Source: Chryseolinea lacunae
GTDB taxonomy: Bacteria; Bacteroidota; Bacteroidia; Cytophagales; Cyclobacteriaceae
DNA length: 64,000 bases
Direction of reading: 5' to 3'
Assembly (NCBI RefSeq): GCF_016735595.1
Contig: NZ_JAERRB010000007.1
Location: 124,001 to 188,000 of the forward strand
The position numbers and the translations under genes were made by a program. This document shows, one piece after another, positions 1-7,582 of the stretch. Under the pieces are notes generated by a model, which worked only from the letters and a program-made list of their open reading frames with translations, was not told the DNA's origin and did no database searches. Each line of letters begins with the position of its first letter. Position 1 is the first letter of the stretch.

Positions 1-512
1 TTGGGCATGGCCTCGCCGTTGGTGAACACCTGCTGATCTTTGATGGTGATGATGTCGCCAGCTACGGCCACACACCGTTTGATGTAGTTGGTCTTGAGAT
101 CAACCGGGTAGTCGATGTTGTCGTTCAGGCCGCGTGGCGGAACGTTAAACACCACCACGTCGCCGCGTTTCACATGGCTGATGCCGGGCAGTCTGTATTG
201 GGGCAGTTTAACCCACTCCAAATAGGAAGGGATGTTGGTGAACCATATTTTCTGATGGGTCAATGGAACCTGCAGAGGAGTGGTGGTGGTGCGTGTGCCG
301 TAGTGAAACTTGCTCACAAACAAGAAGTCGCCCACCAGCAGGGAGTTTTCCATAGAAGGCGTCGGAATGGTGTAGGCCTCCATGATGAGCCAGCGGATGA
401 GCGTGGCGGCGATCACGGCAAACAGGATGGCGTCCCACCACTCGCGTGTTTTCGACTTGGGGGCTTCCTTTTCTTTTTCTTCTGACGACTTTTTCCAAAA
501 CTGCCAATTCAT
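1..512 (-). CDS. lepB: Signal peptidase I (3' end outside window)
   Basis: Type I signal peptidase, a membrane serine protease that removes signal peptides from exported proteins. The reading frame begins at the ATG at 512-510 and runs off the left edge, so only about 170 residues are visible. After a charged cytoplasmic stretch there is one membrane segment (about residues 27-44), then the motif TPSMENSLLVGD with nucleophile Ser53, and later the motif YIKRCVAVAGD with general-base Lys145. These two boxes define the Ser/Lys dyad of the family. It lies downstream of dapB on the same strand with a 115-base gap. The C-terminal part cannot be judged from this window. Confidence 0.93.
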   Translation of the reverse strand, partial: MNWQFWKKSSEEKEKEAPKSKTREWWDAILFAVIAATLIRWLIMEAYTIPTPSMENSLLVGDFLFVSKFHYGTRTTTTPLQVPLTHQKIWFTNIPSYLEWVKLPQYRLPGISHVKRGDVVVFNVPPRGLNDNIDYPVDLKTNYIKRCVAVAGDIITIKDQQVFTNGEAMP

Positions 513-627
513 AGGGATAGTGTTCTAAATAAAAAACCTGCAAATAAAGGTAAAATTATCGACCTGTGGATGAGTCGCCCGCGAGGGCTCAAAATTTCAG
601 CCACGGCCATTCTTTTGGGGGGATTCT

Positions 628-1335
628 TCAGAATTTAAGAAAGTCGTCCATGCCCAGCACGCCTTTCTTGTCCTTCAGCCATTCGGCCACCATCACGGCA
701 CCCAGCGCAAATCCTTCGCGGGAGTGGGCGATGTGCTTGATTTCCAGGTCGTCGATGGCCGATTCGTATTTCACAACATGGGTGCCGGGCACCTGGTCGA
801 TCCGGAATGATTCTATAAACAAGTCTTCGGATTTCCCGGTCTGGTCATTTACCCAGCTTTTCTTGCGGGTCAGGTGTTTCATCACACCTTCGGCCAGCGT
901 GATGGCCGTGCCGCTGGGGGCGTCGCGTTTTTCGGTGTGGTGCACTTCGTCCATGCGGATGTCGTATTGCGGGAAGTTGTTCATCAGCTTCGCCAGAAAC
1001 TCATTCACCTTAAAGAACACGTTCACGCCCAGACTGTAGTTCGACGCATAGAAGAACGTGCTGTTCTGCTGGCGGCACAGGGTTTCAATTTCAGGTTTTC
1101 GGGCCAGCCATCCGGTGGTGCCACACACCACGGGCAGTTGCCGCGACAAACACCGGCGGATGTTGTTGAAGGCGGCATCGGGATGCGAAAACTCGATCGC
1201 CACATCGCCTTCTGCGGTGTCAAACGCATCGCTGTTGTCAACGTCTATCCGGGCTGTCACCACGTGGCCACGTTCGAGGGCGATCCGTTCAATGATCTTT
1301 CCCATTTTACCGTAGCCGAGGAGAATTATGTTCAT
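628..1335 (-). CDS. dapB: 4-hydroxy-tetrahydrodipicolinate reductase
   Basis: NAD(P)H-dependent reductase of the diaminopimelate/lysine pathway, making tetrahydrodipicolinate for peptidoglycan and lysine; cytoplasmic. The 235-residue product opens with the Rossmann motif GYGKMG, then has FSHPDA, CGTTGW and SNYSLGVNVF. The substrate site EVHHTEKRDAPSGTA carries the catalytic His and Lys typical of DapB. Length is at the short end for the family, as is common in Bacteroidota. It sits between the DUF5683 gene and lepB on the same strand, an arrangement often seen with parAB in this phylum. The ATG start immediately precedes the nucleotide-binding strand, so the start is secure. Confidence 0.95.
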   Translation of the reverse strand: MNIILLGYGKMGKIIERIALERGHVVTARIDVDNSDAFDTAEGDVAIEFSHPDAAFNNIRRCLSRQLPVVCGTTGWLARKPEIETLCRQQNSTFFYASNYSLGVNVFFKVNEFLAKLMNNFPQYDIRMDEVHHTEKRDAPSGTAITLAEGVMKHLTRKKSWVNDQTGKSEDLFIESFRIDQVPGTHVVKYESAIDDLEIKHIAHSREGFALGAVMVAEWLKDKKGVLGMDDFLKF

Positions 1336-1447
1336 GCTGCTGAAGTCAGATTTTATTCGGGGTTAAAAATGCATTTTTTATTGGAATGCGCAATAAGCAT
1401 TTCAACGCAGGGGAAGATCCGGTTTTTGATAGGAGAAAAGGCGTTCC

Positions 1448-2053
1448 TCAGAACTTGAGCACCAGCGACACACCCGAGGTGCGACCCACAAGGTCGTTGT
1501 ATTCCACGCTGGGGTACCAGCTCACTTTGAGTTGGGGATTGAGATCGAACTCTTTCAGGTGAGCATCTACGTGCGCATCGACCAGCTGAAGTAAATACAT
1601 GCCGCCCATGAGCACAATCATGAAGTCGCGCTGGCGGCGATAGAGGTCCACCACATTTCGATAGGTGGAGGTGGTGTAGACATCGCCGGGTGCAATGTCG
1701 CTGTCACCAGTATAGCCATTCTCCAGATTAGAGAATAGTTTTGCTTTGTAGTTGATATAGCCATCCTGATAGAAATTGATGGCATAGCCCAACGCGATGA
1801 AACCTCCATACACGAGGGGAAGCTTCCAGTATTTTTTATTGTAGATCTGCCCAAGCCCGGGCAACACGGCGGCATAGAGCAAAGCCTTGCGCGGATTGTA
1901 GCGGGCGGCATAGGTCTTGAGCAACACGGTGTCCTGACTTTCCACAATGAGGCTGTCGCTCTCACGGTCGACCGCCGCCTTTGTGCCCTGCGCGAAGGCC
2001 GCGCCGGCACTGATGATACAGATTGCAAATGCAAGGACTACGTGTTTCTTCAT
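1448..2053 (-). CDS. DUF5683 domain protein, exported/membrane
   Basis: Uncharacterised Bacteroidota protein of the DUF5683 type, recognised from the run RKALLYAAVLPGLGQIYNKK followed by a short hydrophobic helix. A TTG at 2071 is in frame, but the ATG at 2053 gives a clean signal peptide (MKKHVVLAFAICIISAG, cut near AFAQ) and 201 residues, so I chose it. The protein then has one or two membrane-interacting helices and a soluble C-terminus. It follows parB with only about 20 bases between them and precedes dapB, so it is probably co-transcribed with parAB. Its biochemical role is not known to me. Confidence 0.85.
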   Translation of the reverse strand: MKKHVVLAFAICIISAGAAFAQGTKAAVDRESDSLIVESQDTVLLKTYAARYNPRKALLYAAVLPGLGQIYNKKYWKLPLVYGGFIALGYAINFYQDGYINYKAKLFSNLENGYTGDSDIAPGDVYTTSTYRNVVDLYRRQRDFMIVLMGGMYLLQLVDAHVDAHLKEFDLNPQLKVSWYPSVEYNDLVGRTSGVSLVLKF

Positions 2054-2072
2054 GCGCGTTTGATAACGCAAG

Positions 2073-3029
2073 TTAGGAATACATCTTGAGGATGTCCAAT
2101 ATCCGGTTCAGATCCTCTACGGAGAGGAAGGGAATGCGGATGTCGCCCTTCTTGCCGTCGCTTTTCACTACAACACGAGTGCCAAAGTGTGACGAGAGTT
2201 TGGTTTGAAGCTGTGCTATTTCGCGCGAGGCGGGTGCCGATGATGCTGTTTCTGCCGATTCGCTCTTGGTCGATGCCTTGCGTTCGGAGATTTCGCGCAC
2301 CAGTTCTTCCACTTTGCGCACCGACAGGTCTTCGTTCACAGCCTGCTTGAATATATAGAGTTGCTGGTCGGCATTCTCCACGTTGATGATGGCGCGGGCA
2401 TGTCCCATCGACAGTTTGTTGTCGCGCACGGCGATCTGGATGTCGGGGGGGAGTTTCAACAGGCGCAGGTAGTTGGTCACCGTGGTTCTGTTCTTGCCCA
2501 CGCGCTCGCCCAGTTCGTCCTGCTTCAGGCTACACTCCGTCATGAGGCGTTGGTAGCTGAGGGCAATTTCGATGGCATTCAGGTTTTCGCGCTGAATGTT
2601 TTCGATGAGGGCCATCTCCAGCATCTGCTGATCGTTGGCCGATCGCACATAGGCCGGAATGGTTTCGAGGCCGGCAAGTTTCGACGCCTGAAAACGTCGC
2701 TCACCCGAGATCAACTGGAATTGATGCTCCGACAGTCTCCGCACCGTGATGGGTTGGATGATGCCGTGCACGGTGATGGACTCGGCCAGTTCCAGCAACG
2801 CTTCCTGATCGAAGTGGGTGCGGGGCTGGAAAGGGTTCACTTCAATTTCCGATACCGGAATCTCCGTCATGCCATTGGTGGGCGTGGCGGCTACGGGGGC
2901 AACTTCGGGTGTGGTGGCACTTTCGGCCTCCAGGTTCACCGGCATGCTGTCCACTTCCAGTCTATCGTCTGCGGGGCTGTCGCTTAGCAAAGCGCTCAAG
3001 CCTCTTCCTAATGCTTTCTTTTTGCTCAT
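2073..3029 (-). CDS. parB: Chromosome partitioning protein ParB
   Basis: Centromere-binding CTPase that loads at parS and spreads on DNA for chromosome segregation. The 318-residue product begins [13 protein letters not shown], the N-terminal box that contacts ParA. It continues with the ParB/Srx domain ([13 protein letters not shown], then the CTP-binding motif [10 protein letters not shown] and the [12 protein letters not shown] box) and a helix-turn-helix ([20 protein letters not shown]). A Ser/Ala-rich linker leads to a short C-terminal dimerisation region. The start overlaps the parA stop by 4 bases, indicating translational coupling. Confidence 0.96.
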   Translation of the reverse strand: MSKKKALGRGLSALLSDSPADDRLEVDSMPVNLEAESATTPEVAPVAATPTNGMTEIPVSEIEVNPFQPRTHFDQEALLELAESITVHGIIQPITVRRLSEHQFQLISGERRFQASKLAGLETIPAYVRSANDQQMLEMALIENIQRENLNAIEIALSYQRLMTECSLKQDELGERVGKNRTTVTNYLRLLKLPPDIQIAVRDNKLSMGHARAIINVENADQQLYIFKQAVNEDLSVRKVEELVREISERKASTKSESAETASSAPASREIAQLQTKLSSHFGTRVVVKSDGKKGDIRIPFLSVEDLNRILDILKMYS

Positions 3030-3799
3030 TTCGACATTCCATTTTTATCCAGAACTTCGTGCGCCAGGTTCAGGTAGCTGATGGCGCCTTTGCTTTCGGC
3101 GTCGTGCACAATCACGGGCAACCCAAAGCTGGGCGACTCGCTGAGCTTCACGTTGCGGGGGATGATAGTTTTGAACGTCATCTTCGAGAAATGCGTTCGC
3201 ACTTCTTCCACCACCTGGTTGCCCAGACTTGTGCGCGAATCGTATAACGTCAACAGAATACCTTCTATTTCAAGCCGCGGGTTCAATCGCGTTTGGATGA
3301 TCTTTATGGTGTTGAGGAGTTTGCCCAACCCTTCCAACGCGAAGTATTCGCATTGCACGGGAATGATCACCGAGTCGGCGGCAGTAAGCGCGTTGATGGT
3401 GATGAGGCCGAGCGACGGCGAGCAGTCAATGATGATGAAGTCGTAGTCGTCTTTCACCTTGCCCAGCGCATCGCGCATTTTTTCCTCGCGACGTTCGATG
3501 TTCACCATTTCCACTTCGGCACCTACAAGGTCGATGTGAGAGGGAAGCACGTCCAGGAATTTCAGGTCATTTTTGACAATAGCGTCCTTGGGATCTACAC
3601 CGTCTACCATACATTCATAAATACCCTGGCTGATGTCTTTGGGGTTGAGACCAAGACCCGAGGTGGAGTTGGCCTGAGGGTCGGCGTCTACCAGCAACGT
3701 TTTGCATTCCAATACAGCCAAACTTGCTGCGAGGTTAATAGCCGAAGTGGTTTTACCAACACCCCCCTTTTGATTTGCTATCGCAATAATTTTTCCCAT
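3026..3799 (-). CDS. parA: Chromosome partitioning ATPase ParA (Soj)
   Basis: Deviant Walker ATPase that binds the nucleoid non-specifically and moves ParB-parS complexes. The 257-residue sequence starts [20 protein letters not shown], the deviant Walker A with its signature lysine. Walker A' is [16 protein letters not shown] and Walker B is [12 protein letters not shown]; the length fits chromosomal ParA without an N-terminal HTH. It is first in the parA-parB-DUF5683-dapB-lepB run on the minus strand. A Bacteroidota-type -7 box lies about 60 bases upstream. No unusual residues were noticed. Confidence 0.96.
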   Translation of the reverse strand: MGKIIAIANQKGGVGKTTSAINLAASLAVLECKTLLVDADPQANSTSGLGLNPKDISQGIYECMVDGVDPKDAIVKNDLKFLDVLPSHIDLVGAEVEMVNIERREEKMRDALGKVKDDYDFIIIDCSPSLGLITINALTAADSVIIPVQCEYFALEGLGKLLNTIKIIQTRLNPRLEIEGILLTLYDSRTSLGNQVVEEVRTHFSKMTFKTIIPRNVKLSESPSFGLPVIVHDAESKGAISYLNLAHEVLDKNGMSK

Positions 3800-3858
3800 T
3801 TACTTTAGTTGACGGTTTATAAAAACAAAAAATCCGGTCTGAGGGAACGGCCGGGCTG

Positions 3859-3866
3859 CAAATATA
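3859..3866 (-). promoter_or_regulatory. Candidate -7 promoter box for parAB
   Basis: Read on the minus strand this is TATATTTG, a full match to the Bacteroidota -7 consensus TAnnTTTG. It lies about 60 bases upstream of the parA ATG. No convincing TTTG -33 element was found at the expected distance, so the call rests on one box. Confidence 0.4.
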
Positions 3867-3884
3867 TGTGAAAACTGACGCCAT

Positions 3885-3914
3885 CGTGGAACGTCGTGAA
3901 ACAGGTTATCCACA
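3885..3914. promoter_or_regulatory. parS-like half-sites and a DnaA box
   Basis: Two near-copies of the right half of a parS-type site, CGTGGAAC (3885-3892) and CGTGAAAC (3895-3902), are spaced exactly 10 bases apart in direct orientation. A perfect DnaA box TTATCCACA follows at 3906-3914. The sequence is certain. A role in ParB or DnaA control of the parAB promoter is inference; a complete palindromic parS is not present. Confidence 0.35.
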
Positions 3915-4087
3915 TTCGTTGCACAAACGATGCTCATTTTCGGGGATAAAATCGCCCTGCAGCATTGCACTGGATGTGTATAGCGCACTGGTTATGAGAC
4001 GGCTAGGTTTGTTCACATGACAGCGTCGGGAAGTTAGTGCTCCATCGACGCGTGCGAAGGCCAGGAAGTTTTGTTGAGCGCACAACG

Positions 4088-4164
4088 CGTGCTGCGCCGA
4101 ACATTTTCATCAACAGAGTATGCGGCATTACGCAGCCAACATCGGCCTATGAGGGCGCAGCACG
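4088..4164. repeat. Inverted repeat with 11-bp arms in the parA upstream region
   Basis: CGTGCTGCGCC at 4088-4098 is exactly matched by its reverse complement at 4154-4164, with a smaller TGCG/CGCA hairpin inside. It lies in the 567-base region between parA and the next gene, which otherwise shows no credible coding sequence. The function is unknown. Confidence 0.5.
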
Positions 4165-4201
4165 TCGATCAATTTTTTGGCTCTGCCTGGCGCTAATGTG
4201 G

Positions 4202-4263
4202 CTGTATCCATCCTGCGTTTATCCTCCGTTTCAAAACGGAGGATAAACGCAGGATGAGTACAG
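4202..4263. repeat. Large near-perfect palindrome
   Basis: Positions 4209-4256 form a perfect inverted repeat with 23-base arms and only a 2-base centre. With two mismatched pairs, and a further matched block outside them, it extends to 4202-4263. No T-run follows either side, so a simple rho-independent terminator is unlikely. It lies about 110 bases before the secreted-protein gene. Confidence 0.85.
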
Positions 4264-4351
4264 GCACCATAGACCCATCTTAAGCCCTACCCCCTGAGAG
4301 CATCCTACCCGCAACGAAGGCAGGCGACTCAAATTTTCACAGGACCTTTCG

Positions 4352-4359
4352 TATTTTTG
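4352..4359 (+). promoter_or_regulatory. Candidate -7 promoter box
   Basis: TATTTTTG matches TAnnTTTG exactly, but ends only 7 bases before the ATG at 4367. If it is used, the transcript would be nearly leaderless; chance occurrence is possible. Confidence 0.3.
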
Positions 4360-4366
4360 GAAAAGC

Positions 4367-5080
4367 ATGCGCACAAGAAATCCTGTTGGCACAATCCTGA
4401 TGTTGGCGATCGTATTCGCCCTGGCGATGCATGTGCAGTCGCAGTCGCTTGTGGAAGGCGACGTGATAACCCTGTCGTCAGACACCGTCAAACATAAATT
4501 GAGGTGGCCCCAAAAACGGGCCGAGCAAACAAAGCAGCGTTTCACTGCCCTCGAGGTGAGCGACGATCGCGGCGTGCACACGCTCTATCCCCGCGACATC
4601 CTGGGCTATATAACCAACGGCACCGTGTTCCGCAGCCTGGTGACACCCGAGGTGAGCTTCTTTATGCGACTGGAAGCCGACGGACCCACCGAGCTCTACT
4701 ATTATCCCGGCTACGTCCTCGACGAAGGCGAAGTCTACATCTTCAAGAAAAAACAGGAATCGGAATTTCACATGATGCGCACACCCTTCCGGGTAACCAA
4801 GATTGGCGGCTTCAACTCAGGCTCGTTCGCCCGGCAGAACGATTTGCTCCCGATGATTCCAAAGGAGAAAGACTTCGTCAACTTCTTTTCGGACTACATG
4901 AAAGACTGCCCGATGTTGGTCCGGAAAATCAAATCGGAGTTCTATACCAGTGCCGATGTGGTGGCCATCTTTAGAGAGTACAACAAAAACTGCGGCGGCG
5001 TGAACGTGAAATCTTCTTCGCGCATAGATTCAAGCGATGCTAGTGGGGCAGTTGATAGTCAGGTAGATCACGCGTTTTGA
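4367..5080 (+). CDS. Secreted protein of unknown function
   Basis: A 237-residue protein with an N-terminal signal peptide (hydrophobic run around MLAIVFALAMHVQS, likely cleaved near SQS). The mature part is mixed alpha/beta and polar, with no repeats and no further membrane segment. The first 60 residues (GDVITLSSDT, then DILGYITNGTVFRS) read like a small beta-rich domain. The C-terminal half is more helical and has two Cys residues, in KDCPMLV and NKNCGG, that could pair in the periplasm. I do not recognise a family. It stands alone between the parA region and the convergent oxidoreductase gene. Codon use resembles its neighbours, so it is probably real. Confidence 0.75.
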   Translation: MRTRNPVGTILMLAIVFALAMHVQSQSLVEGDVITLSSDTVKHKLRWPQKRAEQTKQRFTALEVSDDRGVHTLYPRDILGYITNGTVFRSLVTPEVSFFMRLEADGPTELYYYPGYVLDEGEVYIFKKKQESEFHMMRTPFRVTKIGGFNSGSFARQNDLLPMIPKEKDFVNFFSDYMKDCPMLVRKIKSEFYTSADVVAIFREYNKNCGGVNVKSSSRIDSSDASGAVDSQVDHAF

Positions 5081-5130
5081 TCAGTTCATTGAAAGACTGC
5101 GTTGTATCCGAATATTAGTTAAGCGTCCAA

Positions 5131-5201
5131 GCACAGTCTCTCGCTTCGAGGACTGTGCGTTTCATTCTAGAACCCGCATAGTCCTCAACGAGAGACTATG
5201 C
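5131..5201. repeat. Two related hairpins in opposite orientation
   Basis: Hairpin 1 (5131-5158) has GCACAGTC/GACTGTGC outer arms; hairpin 2 (5176-5201) has GCATAGTC/GACTATGC. Each has a second CTC(G)/(C)GAG inner stem and a one-base bulge, and one is roughly the reverse complement of the other. They lie downstream of the secreted-protein gene and have no T-run, so a terminator role is uncertain. Confidence 0.6.
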
Positions 5202-5222
5202 TATGACAGAACATTGCCTAAC

Positions 5223-5278
5223 AAAAAAATGACTTCGGCTGGCCTGTCCGTTATTGATGACATGACCAACCGAAGTCA
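5223..5278 (-). terminator. Rho-independent terminator of the oxidoreductase gene
   Basis: On the minus strand a 13-base stem (5278-5266 with 5242-5230, one G-U pair) is followed directly by seven Ts (5229-5223). It begins 22 bases past the stop codon of the oxidoreductase gene. Confidence 0.75.
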
Positions 5279-5299
5279 GCAAAGTATTTTAGATAATGC

Positions 5300-6418
5300 C
5301 TAGAGCTTAAGGTCCACTTTCTTTCCGGTTTGCACAGCCAGGAAGATGCCGTCCACGATCTTCATGTCCTTCAAACCTTCTTCGCCATCAACAGGCACAA
5401 TGGGTTGCTTGCCTTGCAGGATGATGTCCGACATCTCGTCCATCTGCACGGTTTGGTGTGTCACGTGGGGATATTCCAGTTCGCCTTTGTTTGTTCTGCC
5501 TTTGATGGGTCCATAGCCTGTTGAAGGGGCCATTTCGGCAAAACCCTTGTCGCCGTTCAGGAAGAAGCGGTCGAGGTTGTTCATGCTGTAGGTCGACAAG
5601 CACGATGCCACGGCGCCACCGGGAAAGCCCAGTTGAAACTGGATGGTCTCGTCTACGCCTTCTTTAAATTTCTGTGGATTGTTTTTTGTTTCCTGGGCCG
5701 TTACCCAGATGGGGTCTTCGCCAATCATGTAGCGCGAGCCGTTGATGGAGTAAACGCCGATGTCCATCATGGCACCGCCGCCTGCCAGCTTCTTGTTGAG
5801 GCGCCACTGTGTTGGGTCGCCAATGATGAAGCCCGAGAGGCCTTGAAAGAAAAGTACTTTTCCGAACTCGCCCGCTTTGCGCTGACGAATAATTTCCAGC
5901 GTCTTTGGCTCGAAGTGCATGCGGTAGCCGATCAGCAATTTCACCTTGGCGGCCTTGCACGCATCCACCATCTCCTGTGCTTCTTTGGCGTTGACGGCCA
6001 TGGGCTTTTCGCAGATCACATGCTTGCCCGCCTTGGCCACACGAATGGATTGTTCCTTGTGAAGACCGTTGGGCGTGATCACATAGACCGCGTCGATGTC
6101 TGGATTGTTTTTGATCTGATCATAGTTCTCGTAGTTGTAGCAGTTCTTTTCCGGAATGCCATACTTGGCCTGCCAGGTCTTGACCTTGGATGGCGTGCCG
6201 CTGATGACACCCACCAGCTTGGCGCGCTTGCAGTCTTTCATAGCCTCGGCCACACGTTCGCCATAGCTGCCCAGGCCCAGGATGGCCACACGCAGCACCG
6301 GCCCCTGATAGGGCGTTTCGTCGGCCTGCATCAGTTCGCGCGGGGCAAACGACGACAACACGGGCAAGGCCAGCGCCGAGCCTGCTATTTTCTGAAGGAA
6401 GTCTCTTCTTGAGTTCAT
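5300..6418 (-). CDS. Gfo/Idh/MocA family oxidoreductase, Tat-type leader
   Basis: NAD(P)-dependent sugar or polyol oxidoreductase of the glucose-fructose oxidoreductase family, 372 residues. The N-terminus MNSRRDFLQKIAGSALALPV is a Tat-like leader (RRDFL), pointing to a periplasmic, cofactor-loaded enzyme. The Rossmann domain follows (VAILGLGSYGERVAEAM), with the CEKPMA motif holding the family's catalytic lysine and a C-terminal substrate domain (GGGAMMDIGVYSING). The substrate cannot be deduced. It is a single-gene unit with its own terminator and a very long gene-free region upstream. Confidence 0.9.
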   Translation of the reverse strand: MNSRRDFLQKIAGSALALPVLSSFAPRELMQADETPYQGPVLRVAILGLGSYGERVAEAMKDCKRAKLVGVISGTPSKVKTWQAKYGIPEKNCYNYENYDQIKNNPDIDAVYVITPNGLHKEQSIRVAKAGKHVICEKPMAVNAKEAQEMVDACKAAKVKLLIGYRMHFEPKTLEIIRQRKAGEFGKVLFFQGLSGFIIGDPTQWRLNKKLAGGGAMMDIGVYSINGSRYMIGEDPIWVTAQETKNNPQKFKEGVDETIQFQLGFPGGAVASCLSTYSMNNLDRFFLNGDKGFAEMAPSTGYGPIKGRTNKGELEYPHVTHQTVQMDEMSDIILQGKQPIVPVDGEEGLKDMKIVDGIFLAVQTGKKVDLKL

Positions 6419-6890
6419 GATAAATTGAGTTTGGGTTGTTTGGGTATTGTTTGAGATGTAACCAAGATGCTAAATAGAAACCACTCTTCACAGCACTTTT
6501 GTTTAGAGGCGGATAATTATGGATGTGTGGTGGCGATGGCGGGAATGGGGTGGGCTTTAAAAGCGCGCTGGCAAATTGTTAAAACGTGGGCTCTGTAGAT
6601 TCGGCCGATGTGTTTTGCACGCGCGGGATTGTTCCATTCGGCATTGCAGGAATGCACGTTGCATTGTAAAGGGTGCGCGTTGCGCGCCATGAAGAACGAG
6701 TGCCACGAGAACGTGCGAGCATGGCGCTTTGGTTTTGATGCTTGTACTTTCCGCCGGAGACCGGCGGCTATAAACAGGAGACCCCTGCCGGGGTCGGTGG
6801 GGAACAATTGAATGGTTCAGGCCCACGTCAGGCGATGGTGGTTGTAGCTTGCTTTGTATTTTTTCCACGGATGATGTGGGAGAGTACCGG
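6419..6890. other. Gene-free region with GC-rich hairpins and a direct repeat
   Basis: No credible coding sequence was found. CCGCCGG-AGA-CCGGCGG at 6751-6767 is a perfect hairpin, followed by ACCCC-TGCC-GGGGT at 6781-6794. About 25 bases starting CCGGGG at 6788 recur with a few changes at 6887, 99 bases further on. Both copies contain GGTG, then GGAACAATT. Confidence 0.5.
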
Positions 6891-6897
6891 GGTTGGT

Positions 6898-7123
6898 GAG
6901 GAACAATTCCAACATCATTCCACAAAACAAACCGAATCGATGACACACTTCTTATAACATCGTACTCAACTCTCTAGTGGAATCATTCATAATTTTCTTC
7001 TAACATCGTTCACACACTTCTTATAACATCGTACCTCACGATAAGCCGAATAGTTCATACACTTCTTCTAACATCGTTACCACACTTCTTCTAACATCGT
7101 ACTCACACATCTTATAAGATCAG
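6898..7123. repeat. Degenerate 23-bp periodic repeat array
   Basis: The consensus CACACTTCTTMTAACATCGT occurs in five good copies and two weaker ones. The AACATCGT-like cores start at 6911 (weak), 6956, 7002, 7025, 7070, 7093 and 7116 (weak). Spacings are 45, 46, 23, 45, 23 and 23 bases, that is one or two units of about 23. The missing positions are filled by decayed sequence of the same length. It lies 460 bases upstream of the SMC operon. It is not a CRISPR: there are no constant-length unique spacers. Confidence 0.7.
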
Positions 7124-7582
7124 ACCTTCATTTCTCCATAACAAAATCCCTCCATTTCCCGGGCAGAAATGGCTGCCCTCTGTTATAACAAAGTTTCGCG
7201 CTTTCTCTACGAGCACATTCAAAATGCCTGTTTTTACCCCCGCCGACCGCATATTTTATGTTTGCGACTCAATACATTGCCGACGCGTTCTGTTTGCGCA
7301 ACGGCTCGTTTCCGGACCGGAAGACCGCAGGCAAGGTGATAGCCCGAATTAAACGGACATCCATACCTGGCAACCTTCGCAAATCCTGCCTTGCCAACGT
7401 CCGGAGCGCGGCGGTGAGAATGCATTTTTGTATGAAAAACCGTCGAAAAATGCATGTTTAACGTGCTCCTTACTCTACTGAAAATCAAACACTTAAAACT
7501 TTTAAAGCGAGATTTGGCTTTGCCCTCCCGATTTATGCCCGGCACTTTATCTCAAATTCTTATTTTCGCAAAATAATCCTGT
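7124..7582. other. Gene-free leader region of the SMC operon
   Basis: About 460 bases with no reading frame that looks coding in composition or start context. It should contain the promoter for the SMC operon. The best -7 candidate is TATTTTCG near 7561, one mismatch from TAnnTTTG. No terminator-like hairpin was recognised. Confidence 0.35.

Noticed and set aside
3800-3988. Possible 62-residue gene upstream of parA
   Set aside because: It contains the -7 box, DnaA box and parS-like half-sites of the parA region, has odd composition and no family resemblance.
3800-4366. Chromosome replication origin next to parAB
   Set aside because: Only one DnaA box was found, with no cluster, no AT-rich unwinding element and no dnaA or other origin genes nearby.
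6898-7123. CRISPR array
   Set aside because: Units are degenerate, period is about 23 bases with no unique spacers of constant length, and no cas genes are present.
7258-7461. 67-residue plus-strand frame before jetA
   Set aside because: There is no family match or start context, the composition is unlike coding sequence, and it lies in the leader region of the operon.
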